A DNA stretch of 43,019 nucleotides from Pyramidobacter sp. C12-8 (GCF_002007215.1 NZ_MUHX01000022.1:1-43019), one strand, 5' to 3'; shown: positions 1 through 7,777, numbered from the stretch's first letter. Notes: generated from the letters alone by a model not told the origin. Program-made: numbers and translations.

Positions 1-921
1 GCAAAACCTCGTTGGCCGCCGTGATATCCGAGACGCCAAGCAGCCTCAGCTCCCCGGCAGCCTGTCCTGCATCGTGTTCCAAAGACGTTCGACACGCCCC
101 TTCGCCTCCGGCGTCAAGGCAAAGATCTGCCCGATCCCAAGATCCTTCAGCCCCCGTCCGAAACAACTTAACGGCTCCCCCTTCCCCGCCTCATTCCCTT
201 CATTTCCTTTATTCCTTTCATTCCCTTCATTTCTTTCATTCCCTTCGATCCGATCCTCATCATCCTGCGCCCGTGCCTTTGGAGAGCGGAAAATCGTATG
301 CCGGTCGCTGTAAATCGCCATCGGCAGCCCATACCCCTCGATCCCCATCCCCAGCGCGGCGACATAGCCCGCCATACATTCGTTCTCAGTGAAACAGGCG
401 CCAGTCACGATCCCCGTCGCATCGTCAATATAAGCGTGCAGCGTCGCGCGCCCGTTCCCCCTGCCAAACCATTCAAACGACGTGGCGTCAGTCTGCCACA
501 ACATCCCCGCGGCCACCTTCCGCGGTCGGGAACGGTGAAGCTTCGGCCGCCGCCGCACACTCTTCTTGCTCCTGATCCCCTCGTCCTTCAGAATGCGGAC
601 GACACTCGAACGGCTGATCCCGATCCCCTCCCGTTCGTTCAGGCATTCCGCAAAGTGAGAGAAGTTGAAATCGTAATAGACCTCCTCATACGCCTTCAGC
701 ACCGACTCCCTAACCTCATCTCCGATCCTGCGCCGAGACGTTCTGCCGCGGTTGCCGTGAACAAGCCCCGCCGCCCCTTGAGCGACGAACCTCTTCTTGA
801 TCCTGATGATTTGCCGTTGACAGAGCCCCAGCTTTTCCGCCGCCTCCCTGTTCGTCATGCGTCCGTCGACAAGCGCTCCGATAATCCTGATACGATCCAG
901 TTCCTTTTGTGACAATGTCAT
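1..921 (-). pseudogene. Frameshifted DDE transposase (rve integrase core)
   Basis: The protein starts with a helix-turn-helix region (MTNREAAEKLG, then RQIIRIKKRF) and continues into a DDE core: first Asp in WQTDATSFEWFG, second in YSDRHTIF, and Glu in AKGRVERLW. I chose ATG at 919-921 because AGGAG precedes it, although an in-frame ATG at 934-936 is also possible. The reading frame stops at TGA (complement of 46-48) right after QDRLPGS. One extra G in the G4 run (complement of 52-55) would restore the frame to LPGELRLLGVSDITAANEVL, which continues open to the window edge and fits the usual family continuation. This suggests a one-base loss; a sequencing error or ribosomal frameshift cannot be excluded. 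A 9-bp repeat array is inserted between the second Asp and the Glu. Confidence 0.75.
193..246 (-). repeat. 9-bp minisatellite, six units, inside transposase
   Basis: On the minus strand six 9-nt units follow the pattern GAA-RGR-AAT (one begins AAA), encoding Glu/Lys-Gly/Arg-Asn repeats. Because the unit is a multiple of three, the array keeps the transposase frame. It sits in a linker between the second catalytic Asp and the catalytic Glu. Confidence 0.85.
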
Positions 922-956
922 TCGCTCCTGTTTCATGAACGGTATTATCTCAGAGT

Positions 957-1000
957 GACATTTTCTTGGAACAGTTATGGGGGACTTTATCACTGAACAA
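957..1000. repeat. Subterminal direct repeats of the IS end
   Basis: Two copies lie 26 bp apart, start to start: GACATTTTCTTGGAACA (957-973) and GACTTTATCACTGAACAA (983-1000). They match at about 12 of 17 positions. Tandem copies of this type at an IS end are plausible transposase binding sites; function is inferred. Confidence 0.4.
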
Positions 1001-1021
1001 CGACACAACGGCCATGAAAGA

Positions 1022-1049
1022 TTGTAATCCAGGCGGACTGTGCTAGAAT
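1022..1049 (+). promoter_or_regulatory. Sigma70-type promoter for the fmdE-like operon
   Basis: -35 TTGTAA (1022-1027), 16-bp spacer, -10 TAGAAT (1044-1049) preceded by TG as in an extended -10. It lies between the IS end and the fmdE-like gene, about 65 bp before its start. Confidence 0.6.
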
Positions 1050-1060
1050 GATCGTGCTAC

Positions 1061-1090
1061 GTAAAAAATAGAAAGTAGCGTTATTTTTAC
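1061..1090. promoter_or_regulatory. Interrupted palindrome, candidate operator
   Basis: Perfect 7-bp arms GTAAAAA (1061-1067) and TTTTTAC (1084-1090) are separated by 16 bp. A second short inverted pair, GCTAC (1056-1060) and GTAGC (1075-1079), interlocks with it. The site lies just downstream of the predicted start of transcription, a usual place for a repressor or a leader structure. No regulator is identifiable. Confidence 0.35.
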
Positions 1091-1113
1091 TCTTTGAATC
1101 GGAGGTTATGGAT

Positions 1114-1656
1114 ATGGCATCGTTGAAAATTCCACCGGAACTAACGCCCGTCGTCGCTTTTCACGGACATCTGTGTCCCGGCCTGTTGATCGGCTGGCGC
1201 GCTTCTCGAATGGCCATGAAGCTGCTGAATCTGTCCCGCGACGTGGATGAAGAGATTGTGGCGGTTGTGGAAAATGACGCCTGCGGCGTGGATGCGATCC
1301 AAGCAGTTCTTGGCTGCACGTTCGGAAAGGGAAATTTCATTTTCCGCGATTACGGCAAGCACGCTTTCACCGTTTTCCGCCATTCTGACGGACGCGGCGT
1401 GAGGCTGGTCTATCGCTCGCCTGAAAACGCACTTTCGCGCGACGAACACATGGGCCGTCTTTTGACGGAACCTGATGAAGCTCTGTTCGACGTGAAGAAA
1501 CCCGAAGAGGCGATCCCGCAGAAAGCGCGTATTCACGATTCGGAAAACTGTTCCGTGTGCGGCGAGAAAGTCATGGTCACTCGCCTCGAGACGTGCGCGG
1601 ACGGACGAAAAGTCTGTGTGCCCTGCGCGGAAAAGATCAGGAGGATGACAAAATGA
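1114..1656 (+). CDS. FmdE-family protein with C-terminal zinc ribbon
   Basis: The N-terminal half has the FmdE signature FHGHLCPGLLIGWRASRMA near residues 15-33, with the His and Cys that coordinate metal in this family (named for subunit E of formylmethanofuran dehydrogenase). The C-terminus carries a zinc ribbon with CxxC pairs (CSVCGEK and CVPCAEK) plus an extra Cys between them. No methanofuran pathway is visible, so this is one of the stand-alone bacterial members whose role is not settled. ATG at 1114 lies 8 nt after GGAGG (1101-1105); ATG at 1108 is only 2 nt away, so I prefer 1114 (180 aa). The stop overlaps the next start by ATGA, implying translational coupling to the substrate-binding protein and hence a role linked to import of a metal or oxyanion. 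The link is inferred from gene order. Confidence 0.85.
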   Translation: MASLKIPPELTPVVAFHGHLCPGLLIGWRASRMAMKLLNLSRDVDEEIVAVVENDACGVDAIQAVLGCTFGKGNFIFRDYGKHAFTVFRHSDGRGVRLVYRSPENALSRDEHMGRLLTEPDEALFDVKKPEEAIPQKARIHDSENCSVCGEKVMVTRLETCADGRKVCVPCAEKIRRMTK

Positions 1657-2768
1657 AGAGTTCGATGAAATTTCTTGCGTCCCTTGTGTTAGCGATGCTG
1701 TGTGCGTCTGCGGCATGCGGCGCGGAGATGACGGTCACGGACTGCCTCGGGCGTTCCGTGACCGTGCCCGTCGCGCCGCAGCGGATCCTTGGCTCGGGAT
1801 CCGGAGCCTTGAGGCTGCTGACCTACCTTCAGGCGAATGATCGCGTGATCGCGGTGGATTCCATCGAAAAGCGCAACGATCCTCCGCAGAGCAAAGCATC
1901 GCGTCCTTATGCCTTCGCTCATCCTGAGTTTGCCGCTCTGCCTCTTTTCGGCGAGTTTCGCGGCAAAGACAATCCCGAACTGATTGCCGGGCTTTCTCCG
2001 CAGCCGCAGGTGATCTTCAAAGTGTCGCCTCTTTCCGGTCCTCATCCCGACCAGCTGACGGCCAAAACGGGGATTCCCGTGATCGGCCTGGAATACGGAA
2101 ATCTGAGCGACGAAAAGGAACAGTTCTACGCGACGCTGCGTCTGATGGGGAAAGTCCTTGACAAGGAACAGAGGGCGGAAGAAGTGGCGGCTTTCTTCGA
2201 AAAGCACCTCGCCGAACTGCGCCGGAGGACTGCCGGCGTTCCCGAAGAAGAGCGCAGAAGCTGCTATATCGGCGGCGTATCCATGCGCGGCACGCATGGT
2301 TTCACCTCGACGGAAACGGGATATCCGCCGTTCCTTTACACCGGCGCGAAAAACGTGGCCTCCGACGGTTCCGGCAGATCGGAAACGGTCAACGTCGCCA
2401 AGGAAAAGATCTTGCAGTGGGATCCCCAAGTCGTCTTCATGGACATCAACACCCTGCGGGCGAAAGGCGAGGCCAGCGGCCTCTGGCAGCTCAGTTTCGA
2501 TCCCGTCTACGCCGAACTGTCGGCCGTCGAAAACGGCGAGATCTGGAGCGTGCTTCCCTACAATTCGTACACGATCAATTACGGTTCCGTGCTGGTCAAC
2601 AGCTATTTCGTGGGGAAAACTCTCTATCCCGACCGTTTCGCCGACGTCGAGATCGCGTCCGTCGCCGACGAGATCTATTCTTTCCTTGTCGGAAAACCGC
2701 TCTACGCTCAGATCAGCGAAGCCCTTTCCGGCAAAATTTTCCGACGTCTGAACCTTGAAGGGAAATAA
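1653..2768 (+). CDS. FecB-type ABC transporter substrate-binding protein
   Basis: This 371-residue exported protein begins with MKSSMKFLASLVLAMLCASA, a basic n-region and hydrophobic core. The following AC could be a poor lipobox (SAAC, Cys22), so lipoprotein or soluble periplasmic forms are both possible. The mature start MTVTDCLGRSVTVPVAPQRI is the classic opening of the iron-siderophore/cobalamin binding-protein fold (Peripla_BP_2), and the rest has the length of that family. ATG at 1653 follows AGGAGG at 1639-1644 and overlaps the fmdE-like stop. It would deliver substrate to the permease encoded 3 nt downstream. The substrate is not readable: Fe-siderophore and cobalamin are typical, while MolBCA-type members carry molybdate or tungstate. 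Confidence 0.9.
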   Translation: MKSSMKFLASLVLAMLCASAACGAEMTVTDCLGRSVTVPVAPQRILGSGSGALRLLTYLQANDRVIAVDSIEKRNDPPQSKASRPYAFAHPEFAALPLFGEFRGKDNPELIAGLSPQPQVIFKVSPLSGPHPDQLTAKTGIPVIGLEYGNLSDEKEQFYATLRLMGKVLDKEQRAEEVAAFFEKHLAELRRRTAGVPEEERRSCYIGGVSMRGTHGFTSTETGYPPFLYTGAKNVASDGSGRSETVNVAKEKILQWDPQVVFMDINTLRAKGEASGLWQLSFDPVYAELSAVENGEIWSVLPYNSYTINYGSVLVNSYFVGKTLYPDRFADVEIASVADEIYSFLVGKPLYAQISEALSGKIFRRLNLEGK

Positions 2769-2771
2769 GCC

Positions 2772-3842
2772 GTGCTTCGGCAGGAGCATCTCCTTTCGTT
2801 GGAGTACGAAGCCTACGTCGGCCGTAAAAAGCTTTTTCTCCTTGGACTGGGAGGGCTGTGTTTGCTCCTCGGCCTGCTGTCCGTGGCCTGGGGAGCCGTC
2901 AGGATCCCTGTCTCCGAGGTGATCGAGGTTCTTCTCGGCGGCGGGGAAGGGCGGGCCAAGGTGATCGTCGTGAATATCCGCCTGCCCCAGACTCTGGCCG
3001 CTATGCTGGCGGGAGGCGGGCTGTCGCTCGCGGGGCTGGTCATGCAGGCAGTGCTGCGCAATCCATTGGGGTCTCCCTTCACGTTGGGGATCTCCAACGC
3101 GGCCGCTTTCGGCGCGGCCTTCTCGATCATCGTCCTCGGCTCGGGAACGATGCAGAGCACTGCGGCGGACGCGGTGACGATCATGGACCACTGGCTCACG
3201 ACGGGGGCGGCCTTCGCAGCCGCTCTGGCCTGCATGGGCATCGTGCTTTTCATCGTCTCGGCAACCGGCGGCGCGGGCGAAGTCATGGTGCTGGCTGGCG
3301 TCGCGCTGAGTTCGCTGTTTACCGCCGGGACCATGTTTCTTCAGTATTTCGCCGACGACGCCCAGCTGGCGGCTACTGTCTTCTGGACTTTCGGCGACGT
3401 CTCGCGCGCGTCGTGGCGCGAGATCCCCATGATGTCGGCTCTGTTGGCCCTTTCTTCGGCGTTGTTCTTTTACAGGCGCTTCGATCTGAACGCTTTGTGC
3501 TGCGGCGATGAGACCGCTGTGTCGCTGGGCGTCTCGGCTTCGTGGATCCGTCTCGAAGCCATGGTCGTGACGTCGCTGCTTGCCGCCGTCATGGTGGCGT
3601 TTCTCGGCGTGATCGGTTTTGTCGGACTTGTCTGTCCCCATATGCTGCGCCGTTTCCTCGGGGGCGATCATCGTTTCCTGATCCCCGGCTCGGTTCTCTT
3701 GGGAGCGGCCCTTCTGACGGGCGCCGACATGGGGGCGCGGCTCCTGCTCGCGCCGCGTCTTCTTCCCGTCTCCGTCTTTACGGCGTTCATGGGCGCGCCG
3801 GTGTTCGTGGCGCTCCTGATGAAAAGGAGAAGCCGAAAATGA
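2772..3842 (+). CDS. FecCD-family ABC transporter permease
   Basis: A 356-residue polytopic membrane protein with about ten hydrophobic segments. The family landmarks are visible: RIPVSEV early, RLPQTLAAMLAGGGLSLAG, MQAVLRNPLGSPFTLGISNAAA, and GVIGFVGLVCPHMLRRFLGGDHR near the C-terminus, which forms the coupling region to the ATPase. The start is GTG at 2772, with AAGGGA about 9 nt upstream. It forms the inner-membrane channel of the importer, probably as a homodimer since only one permease gene is present. Its stop overlaps the ATPase start (ATGA). Confidence 0.93.
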   Translation: MLRQEHLLSLEYEAYVGRKKLFLLGLGGLCLLLGLLSVAWGAVRIPVSEVIEVLLGGGEGRAKVIVVNIRLPQTLAAMLAGGGLSLAGLVMQAVLRNPLGSPFTLGISNAAAFGAAFSIIVLGSGTMQSTAADAVTIMDHWLTTGAAFAAALACMGIVLFIVSATGGAGEVMVLAGVALSSLFTAGTMFLQYFADDAQLAATVFWTFGDVSRASWREIPMMSALLALSSALFFYRRFDLNALCCGDETAVSLGVSASWIRLEAMVVTSLLAAVMVAFLGVIGFVGLVCPHMLRRFLGGDHRFLIPGSVLLGAALLTGADMGARLLLAPRLLPVSVFTAFMGAPVFVALLMKRRSRK

Positions 3843-4618
3843 CGCTGTCGGTATCGGGACTTTCCTTCGCCTACGGGCGCAACGACGTTTTGAAGGACGT
3901 GAGTTTTTCTCTGGAACAGGGGGAGATCGTCGTGCTGCTCGGTCCCAACGGCACGGGAAAGACCACGCTGCTGCGAGCCATTAACGGGATCCTGCGCCCT
4001 GCGATGGGGACGGTCTTTCTTGATGGGCGTACGCTCGCCTTGTGTCCGCGGCGCGACCGGGCCAAGATTTTCGGTTACGTCCCCCAGAGGGACGAACCGC
4101 AGCATCTGACCGTTTTCGACGCGGTCCTGCTTGGCCGCCGCCCGCACATCGCATGGACGATAAAGGACGAAGACGTTGAAAAAGTGGAAGCGGCGCTAAA
4201 AGCTCTGTCTCTCGAAAAATTTTCCCTGCGGTTCCTCGACGAGCTGAGCGGCGGCGAGTTCCAAAAGGTCGCTCTTGCCCGCGCTCTCGTGCAGGAACCC
4301 AAAGTCCTGCTGTTGGACGAACCGACGAGCAGCCTTGATCTCAAAAATCAGATCGACATGCTGCGGACGCTGCGGCAGATCGTTCAAGGACGGAACGTGG
4401 CGATTCTGATGTCGATCCACGATCTAAACACGTCTTTGCGCGTCGCCGACCGTTTGATCTTTCTGCGCGACGGCGCCGTTTGCGCGGCCTGCCGGCCGGC
4501 GGAGGCGACCGCCGATCTGATCGGCGACGTTTACGGGATTCCCGTAGACGTGATCGCGCACGACGGCGCGCCTTTGGTGATTCCGCGCCTGCGGAGCGAT
4601 TCCGCTTTTCGCGCGTGA
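3839..4618 (+). CDS. FecE-type ABC transporter ATP-binding protein
   Basis: A 259-residue ABC ATPase with Walker A GPNGTGKTT at residues 35-43, Q-loop region GYVPQRDEPQH, signature LSGGEFQKVALARAL, Walker B VLLLDEPTSSLD and switch His in MSIHDLN. It energises the FecCD-type permease. ATG at 3839 overlaps the permease stop by 4 nt. It is the last gene of the fmdE-like operon; a strong hairpin terminator follows about 40 nt later. Confidence 0.95.
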   Translation: MTLSVSGLSFAYGRNDVLKDVSFSLEQGEIVVLLGPNGTGKTTLLRAINGILRPAMGTVFLDGRTLALCPRRDRAKIFGYVPQRDEPQHLTVFDAVLLGRRPHIAWTIKDEDVEKVEAALKALSLEKFSLRFLDELSGGEFQKVALARALVQEPKVLLLDEPTSSLDLKNQIDMLRTLRQIVQGRNVAILMSIHDLNTSLRVADRLIFLRDGAVCAACRPAEATADLIGDVYGIPVDVIAHDGAPLVIPRLRSDSAFRA

Positions 4619-4657
4619 TGCAAATTTTTGCTTTATGAAAAAACAATGACGCGGAAC

Positions 4658-4701
4658 AAAAAAATGACGTTGGAAGTTCGTCCTTCCAACGTCATTTTTT
4701 T
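4658..4701. terminator. Bidirectional terminator between fecE-like and grdD
   Basis: Perfect 12-bp stem TGACGTTGGAAG (4665-4676) with CTTCCAACGTCA (4683-4694), 6-nt loop, flanked by A7 and T7. It can end transcription from both converging genes. Confidence 0.9.
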
Positions 4702-4745
4702 GTTCTTCACGCGCTTTTCCCTTGCGCGCGCCGTGTTTCAAGGTT

Positions 4746-5900
4746 CTAAATGTAGCTGGCGGCGGCGAGGATCTTGCGGGCTTCTTCTTCTTTACTCTTG
4801 TTCAGCTTGACGACGGGGCCGGTGCAGCCCATCGAGCTTTCGGCGTAAATGCCGTGCTTCCACAGCTCGCGCACGGCGTCCTCGATGGCGAGCACGTCGA
4901 CGCCGTGGATTTCCTCGTCGGTCGGCTCGGCCGCCGGGGCTTTGATTTCCTCTTCGGCCGCGGCCGGTTTGGGCATGAAGCTGGCGATGATTTCCTCGAG
5001 GCCGCAGCCCTTGGCCGCTTCGACTTCCTTGGCGACCAGTTCGGGAAGTTTGCCTGCCGCCGCGGCGCCGCAATAGGCGACGGCGTTGGCGATCACGGGA
5101 GCGCCGGAAGCGCGCGAGATGATGTTGACGACGTGCTTCCAGCCTTCGCCGGCGGAGGGGCCGTAGCCCCAGCCCAGCGCTTCGTACGAACCGCCGGTGC
5201 TGAACGAGGAGAACATCTTCATCAGCACGTTGCCGGTCAGCGTGTCGCAGACGCACACGTCGACGACGCCCTGGAGGATGTCGTTGCCGCGCAGGACGGA
5301 ACCGCCGTCGGCGCGTTTGCTTTCGCCGAAAGTGATGTCGTAGTCGTTTTCCTGGAGCTTGCGCAGCGCCTTGAAGACCACCTGCGCGCCTTCGACGTTG
5401 AGGATCCCAACGGTGGGGTTCTGTTTGCCGATGGACTTGGCGACGGCGATGCCGTAGACGGCGTTGCGGATCATGGCTTCGACGCGGTTGATGGCGCTGG
5501 TGCCGGTCGTGGAGGCGACGATCATGTCGCGGCCGCAGGCGGGCGTAAAGACGCGGCCGATCGTGGTCACGCCCATGGGGAACGGATGGTGCATGGCGAC
5601 GATGCCGGCGACTTTGCCGCTGTCCATGGCTTCGTCCATGGCTTTCTCGAGGTCGATCTCGCAGTCGGGGGTCTCGATCCACTCGAGGTCGTCGAAACCT
5701 TCGACTTTTTTAGGGCCGATCATCACGACCTGGATGTTGGGGTTCTGGCGCTGGGCGAGGCGTGCGGCGTTGGCGATTTCTTCGGAGCCGTGCTCGCTGC
5801 CATTCGCCTGCAGGCCGACGCGGACGCGGGGGCCGCCGTGAGCGGCAGAATCGATGATCTCGGAGAGAGCCTCACCGATGAGCTTGCGAACGTCAGACAT
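4746..5900 (-). CDS. grdD: Glycine/sarcosine/betaine reductase component C, alpha subunit
   Basis: GrdD works with GrdC in protein C, which accepts the carboxymethyl group from selenoprotein A as an acetyl thioester and phosphorolyses it to acetyl phosphate, giving ATP by substrate-level phosphorylation. The 384 residues show the PlsX/phosphotransacetylase-like fold features, such as RVRVGLQANGSEHGSEEIANA and GKVAGIVAMHHPFP. The Cys in SSMGCTGPVVKL is residue 359 by my count, the position reported as the active-site thiol of GrdD in Eubacterium acidaminophilum. It starts 12 nt after the grdC stop and clearly forms one transcript with it. A poly-acidic, Ala-rich linker (KPAAAEEEIKAPAAEPTDEE) precedes the C-terminal catalytic segment. 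Confidence 0.96.
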   Translation of the reverse strand: MSDVRKLIGEALSEIIDSAAHGGPRVRVGLQANGSEHGSEEIANAARLAQRQNPNIQVVMIGPKKVEGFDDLEWIETPDCEIDLEKAMDEAMDSGKVAGIVAMHHPFPMGVTTIGRVFTPACGRDMIVASTTGTSAINRVEAMIRNAVYGIAVAKSIGKQNPTVGILNVEGAQVVFKALRKLQENDYDITFGESKRADGGSVLRGNDILQGVVDVCVCDTLTGNVLMKMFSSFSTGGSYEALGWGYGPSAGEGWKHVVNIISRASGAPVIANAVAYCGAAAAGKLPELVAKEVEAAKGCGLEEIIASFMPKPAAAEEEIKAPAAEPTDEEIHGVDVLAIEDAVRELWKHGIYAESSMGCTGPVVKLNKSKEEEARKILAAASYI

Positions 5901-5912
5901 ACAAAAGCCTCC

Positions 5913-7442
5913 TTACTTCTTGAGGTCTGCTGCGATTTCGGAAAGAGACTCCAACAGCAGGCTCTTGATGTCGTCCTTGCTCACTGCCGCGGCTACGGGC
6001 GCGGGCTTCTCGAGCAGGAACGAAGCGCCGTCGGCGAGATTGGTCAGGCGGGCGAGGAACAGGCTGCCCTTGCCGATGATCATGGCGCGGTTGATCTTGC
6101 CCTCCTTGATCCAGTCGGCGGCGGGGCCGATGAAGGGCGCGCCGGCGGGGATGTGTCCCTGAGTGTGGGCGAAGCCGTGCAGTCCCTTTTCCTTGACGAA
6201 GGTCATCATGTCCTTCTTTTCGATGCTCTTCTTCATGACGGCCAGAGCGGCGATCATTTTGATGTTGGCGAGCGGCACGTTGCCGGCGCCGGCGGGTTCG
6301 GTGATCTCGGGGATATGAAGTTCGGCGCCGAACTTGTCGACGTCGGCGAAGGTCAGGCCGGCCTTCTGGAGCGGCTCCCAGGTGAGGGCCTGCGTGACGG
6401 CCTGAGGCGAGGCGCCCGCGCCGACGGAGTGTTTGCCGAGGACGTCCAGACGCATTTCGGCGCTGACGCCGTCGCAGGGAGTGATCAGGATCGCGAACGA
6501 GCCAAGGCAGTCCTCGAGAGCGGGCATGTCCTTCTTGACGTGGTCGCGGCTGTTCATGTAAAGCTTGGGGATGGCGCCGCCGGCCAGGACGACGACGTTC
6601 TTGCGGGCGCCCGCGGCGACCTGGGAAGCGCCGTTGATCATGGCGTTGACGGGGCCGGCGCAGAAACCGCGCACGTCGCAGCCGCTGGCGTTCACGCAGC
6701 CGGCGATCTCGGCGATGGCCTTGGCGAAGTTGCCGCCGGCGCGCTGGCAGGCGTCGCCTGCGCCTTCCTCGGAACACTCGATCACGAAATCGACCTCTTC
6801 GGGTTTCAGGCCGGTGTTGCGGAGCAGATGGAGCAGGGCGAGCACGGAGCCGGCCTTGCTGGCAAGATTCTCGAGCAGAACGTGGGCAAACAGATTGTCG
6901 TCCACGGCGTGCGCCGCGCGCGCCATGCCGACGACCTTGCCGTCGAAATAGAGCGGCAAAACCTGAGTATGATCGCTGCTCTTGAGGTATTCTTCGATCT
7001 CGGCGCGATCGTGTCCAGCTTCGAGGCGGGCGAGAATGGACTCGGTGATCAGTTCGTGCTTGGAAAGCTTTTCGCGGACGGAGGCGGCAAAGTCCTTTTC
7101 GAGCCAGATCAGGTCGAAAACGTCGCAGATGTCGAGCAGGCCGAGGAATTCGTCTTCGGGCATGATCTCGCCGTATGTGCCGAAACGGGGCGCCTCGAGA
7201 TTGTAGTTCTGGTACATGGGCGTCGGCTGCGCGTCAAGATCCTCAAGGGGCAGAGCTCCGATGTACGTCATGTTGGGAGCATATCCCTTCGCCTGTTCGT
7301 AGGTCTGAAGATGCTTGGGAAGAGCCTGAAGATACTCTTTCTCGCCTTCGCCGGCCGTATAGGGCGTGTTGCCGTAGTGAAGCCCCAGCTGGGGAACATG
7401 CTCAAGGCAGTAAGCGGAACCTTTGATTGCAACTCTGGACAT
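5913..7442 (-). CDS. grdC: Glycine/sarcosine/betaine reductase component C, beta subunit
   Basis: This is the larger subunit of protein C, 509 residues, about the usual length. It opens with MSRVAIKGSAYCLEHVPQLG and contains a ketoacyl-synthase-III-like central region (CVNASGCDVRGFCAGPVNAM) that suits the handling of acyl thioesters. ATG at 7442 is chosen because GAGGAGGT lies about 9-10 nt upstream; the frame stays open further up without a supported start. With grdD it makes acetyl phosphate from the GrdA-bound carboxymethyl group. The genes for GrdA, GrdB/GrdE, thioredoxin and its reductase are not here, so this grdCD pair is separated from the rest of the pathway. The selenium-associated genes next door fit with the selenoprotein partners. 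Confidence 0.96.
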   Translation of the reverse strand: MSRVAIKGSAYCLEHVPQLGLHYGNTPYTAGEGEKEYLQALPKHLQTYEQAKGYAPNMTYIGALPLEDLDAQPTPMYQNYNLEAPRFGTYGEIMPEDEFLGLLDICDVFDLIWLEKDFAASVREKLSKHELITESILARLEAGHDRAEIEEYLKSSDHTQVLPLYFDGKVVGMARAAHAVDDNLFAHVLLENLASKAGSVLALLHLLRNTGLKPEEVDFVIECSEEGAGDACQRAGGNFAKAIAEIAGCVNASGCDVRGFCAGPVNAMINGASQVAAGARKNVVVLAGGAIPKLYMNSRDHVKKDMPALEDCLGSFAILITPCDGVSAEMRLDVLGKHSVGAGASPQAVTQALTWEPLQKAGLTFADVDKFGAELHIPEITEPAGAGNVPLANIKMIAALAVMKKSIEKKDMMTFVKEKGLHGFAHTQGHIPAGAPFIGPAADWIKEGKINRAMIIGKGSLFLARLTNLADGASFLLEKPAPVAAAVSKDDIKSLLLESLSEIAADLKK

Positions 7443-7518
7443 TACTGAAAATACCTCCTCAGGGATTTTGTGGAGCGAAAATTTATCGCAAGGACTTTGC
7501 CTTGTAACCGACGCTATT

Positions 7519-7547
7519 ATAATACAAGATGTCGCAATAAAAACCAA
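7519..7547 (-). promoter_or_regulatory. Promoter of grdCD
   Basis: On the minus strand: -35 TTGGTT (7542-7547), 17-bp spacer, -10 TATTAT (7519-7524) within TATTATAATA. It gives a leader of about 70 nt. An alternative -10, TATAAT (7516-7521), would need a 20-bp spacer. Confidence 0.55.
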
Positions 7548-7565
7548 GATCCTTGATTTCTCAAG
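7545..7565. promoter_or_regulatory. CAAG/CTTG half-site cluster upstream of grdC
   Basis: CAAG (7545-7548), CTTGA (7552-7556) and TCAAG (7561-7565) form two overlapping palindromes, CAAG-N3-CTTG and CTTGA-N4-TCAAG. They touch and extend upstream of the -35 box, a possible activator or repressor site. No known family is claimed. Confidence 0.3.
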
Positions 7566-7729
7566 TGATGATGAAAGTTTTTATGTTTTTTGCTGAAATT
7601 GTCTTTTCCCCTTTCGCGACGAACATTCGCAGTTTTTATAATTGCAGTGATATTTCAATGAGAAGAGATTTTTTTACCGTGAAATGAGGCCTGTAGAAAT
7701 ACGATGGGCGACAAAATCAAGCAAATATG

Positions 7730-7756
7730 AAAAAGAGGCGGTGTCGAGCCGCCTCT
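7730..7756 (-). terminator. Terminator of the yedE-tusA-like transcript
   Basis: Stem AGAGGCGG (7734-7741) with CCGCCTCT (7749-7756) and a 7-nt loop. Read on the minus strand it is followed by a T5 run (complement of 7730-7734), about 20 nt after the tusA-like stop. Confidence 0.8.
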
Positions 7757-7777
7757 CCTTATGATCATCGCCGCTGA

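Larger units (their letters stand above)
1..1000 (-). mobile_element. Insertion sequence, 5' part (IS481/ISNCY-like)
   Basis: A DDE transposase gene on the minus strand runs off the left edge, and upstream of its start lie two related direct repeats (957-973 and 983-1000) that look like subterminal transposase sites. The outer end is probably near position 1000, just before the promoter of the next gene. The other end lies outside the window, so family and boundary are inferred. No target-site duplication can be checked. Confidence 0.5.
7443..7777. other. Intergenic region between grdC and the tusA-like gene
   Basis: This 335-nt AT-rich stretch has no supportable coding sequence. It holds the grdC promoter and leader (7443-7547), a cluster of CTTG/CAAG half sites (7545-7565), and near the far side the terminator of the tusA-like/yedE transcript (7730-7756). 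From about 7570 to 7725 I see only AT-rich sequence. I could not recognise a glycine riboswitch. Confidence 0.6.

Noticed and set aside
46-48. The in-frame TGA of the transposase read as selenocysteine
   Set aside because: Downstream sequence in that frame does not continue the family, whereas a one-base shift does, and no SECIS-like hairpin was seen.
4722-7448. A 908-codon open frame antisense to grdCD
   Set aside because: Its low-complexity Ala/Asp/Gly-rich sequence is a shadow of grdC and grdD on the other strand.
7443-7560. Glycine riboswitch in the grdC leader
   Set aside because: The leader is only about 70 nt and lacks the paired GC-rich aptamer domains expected.
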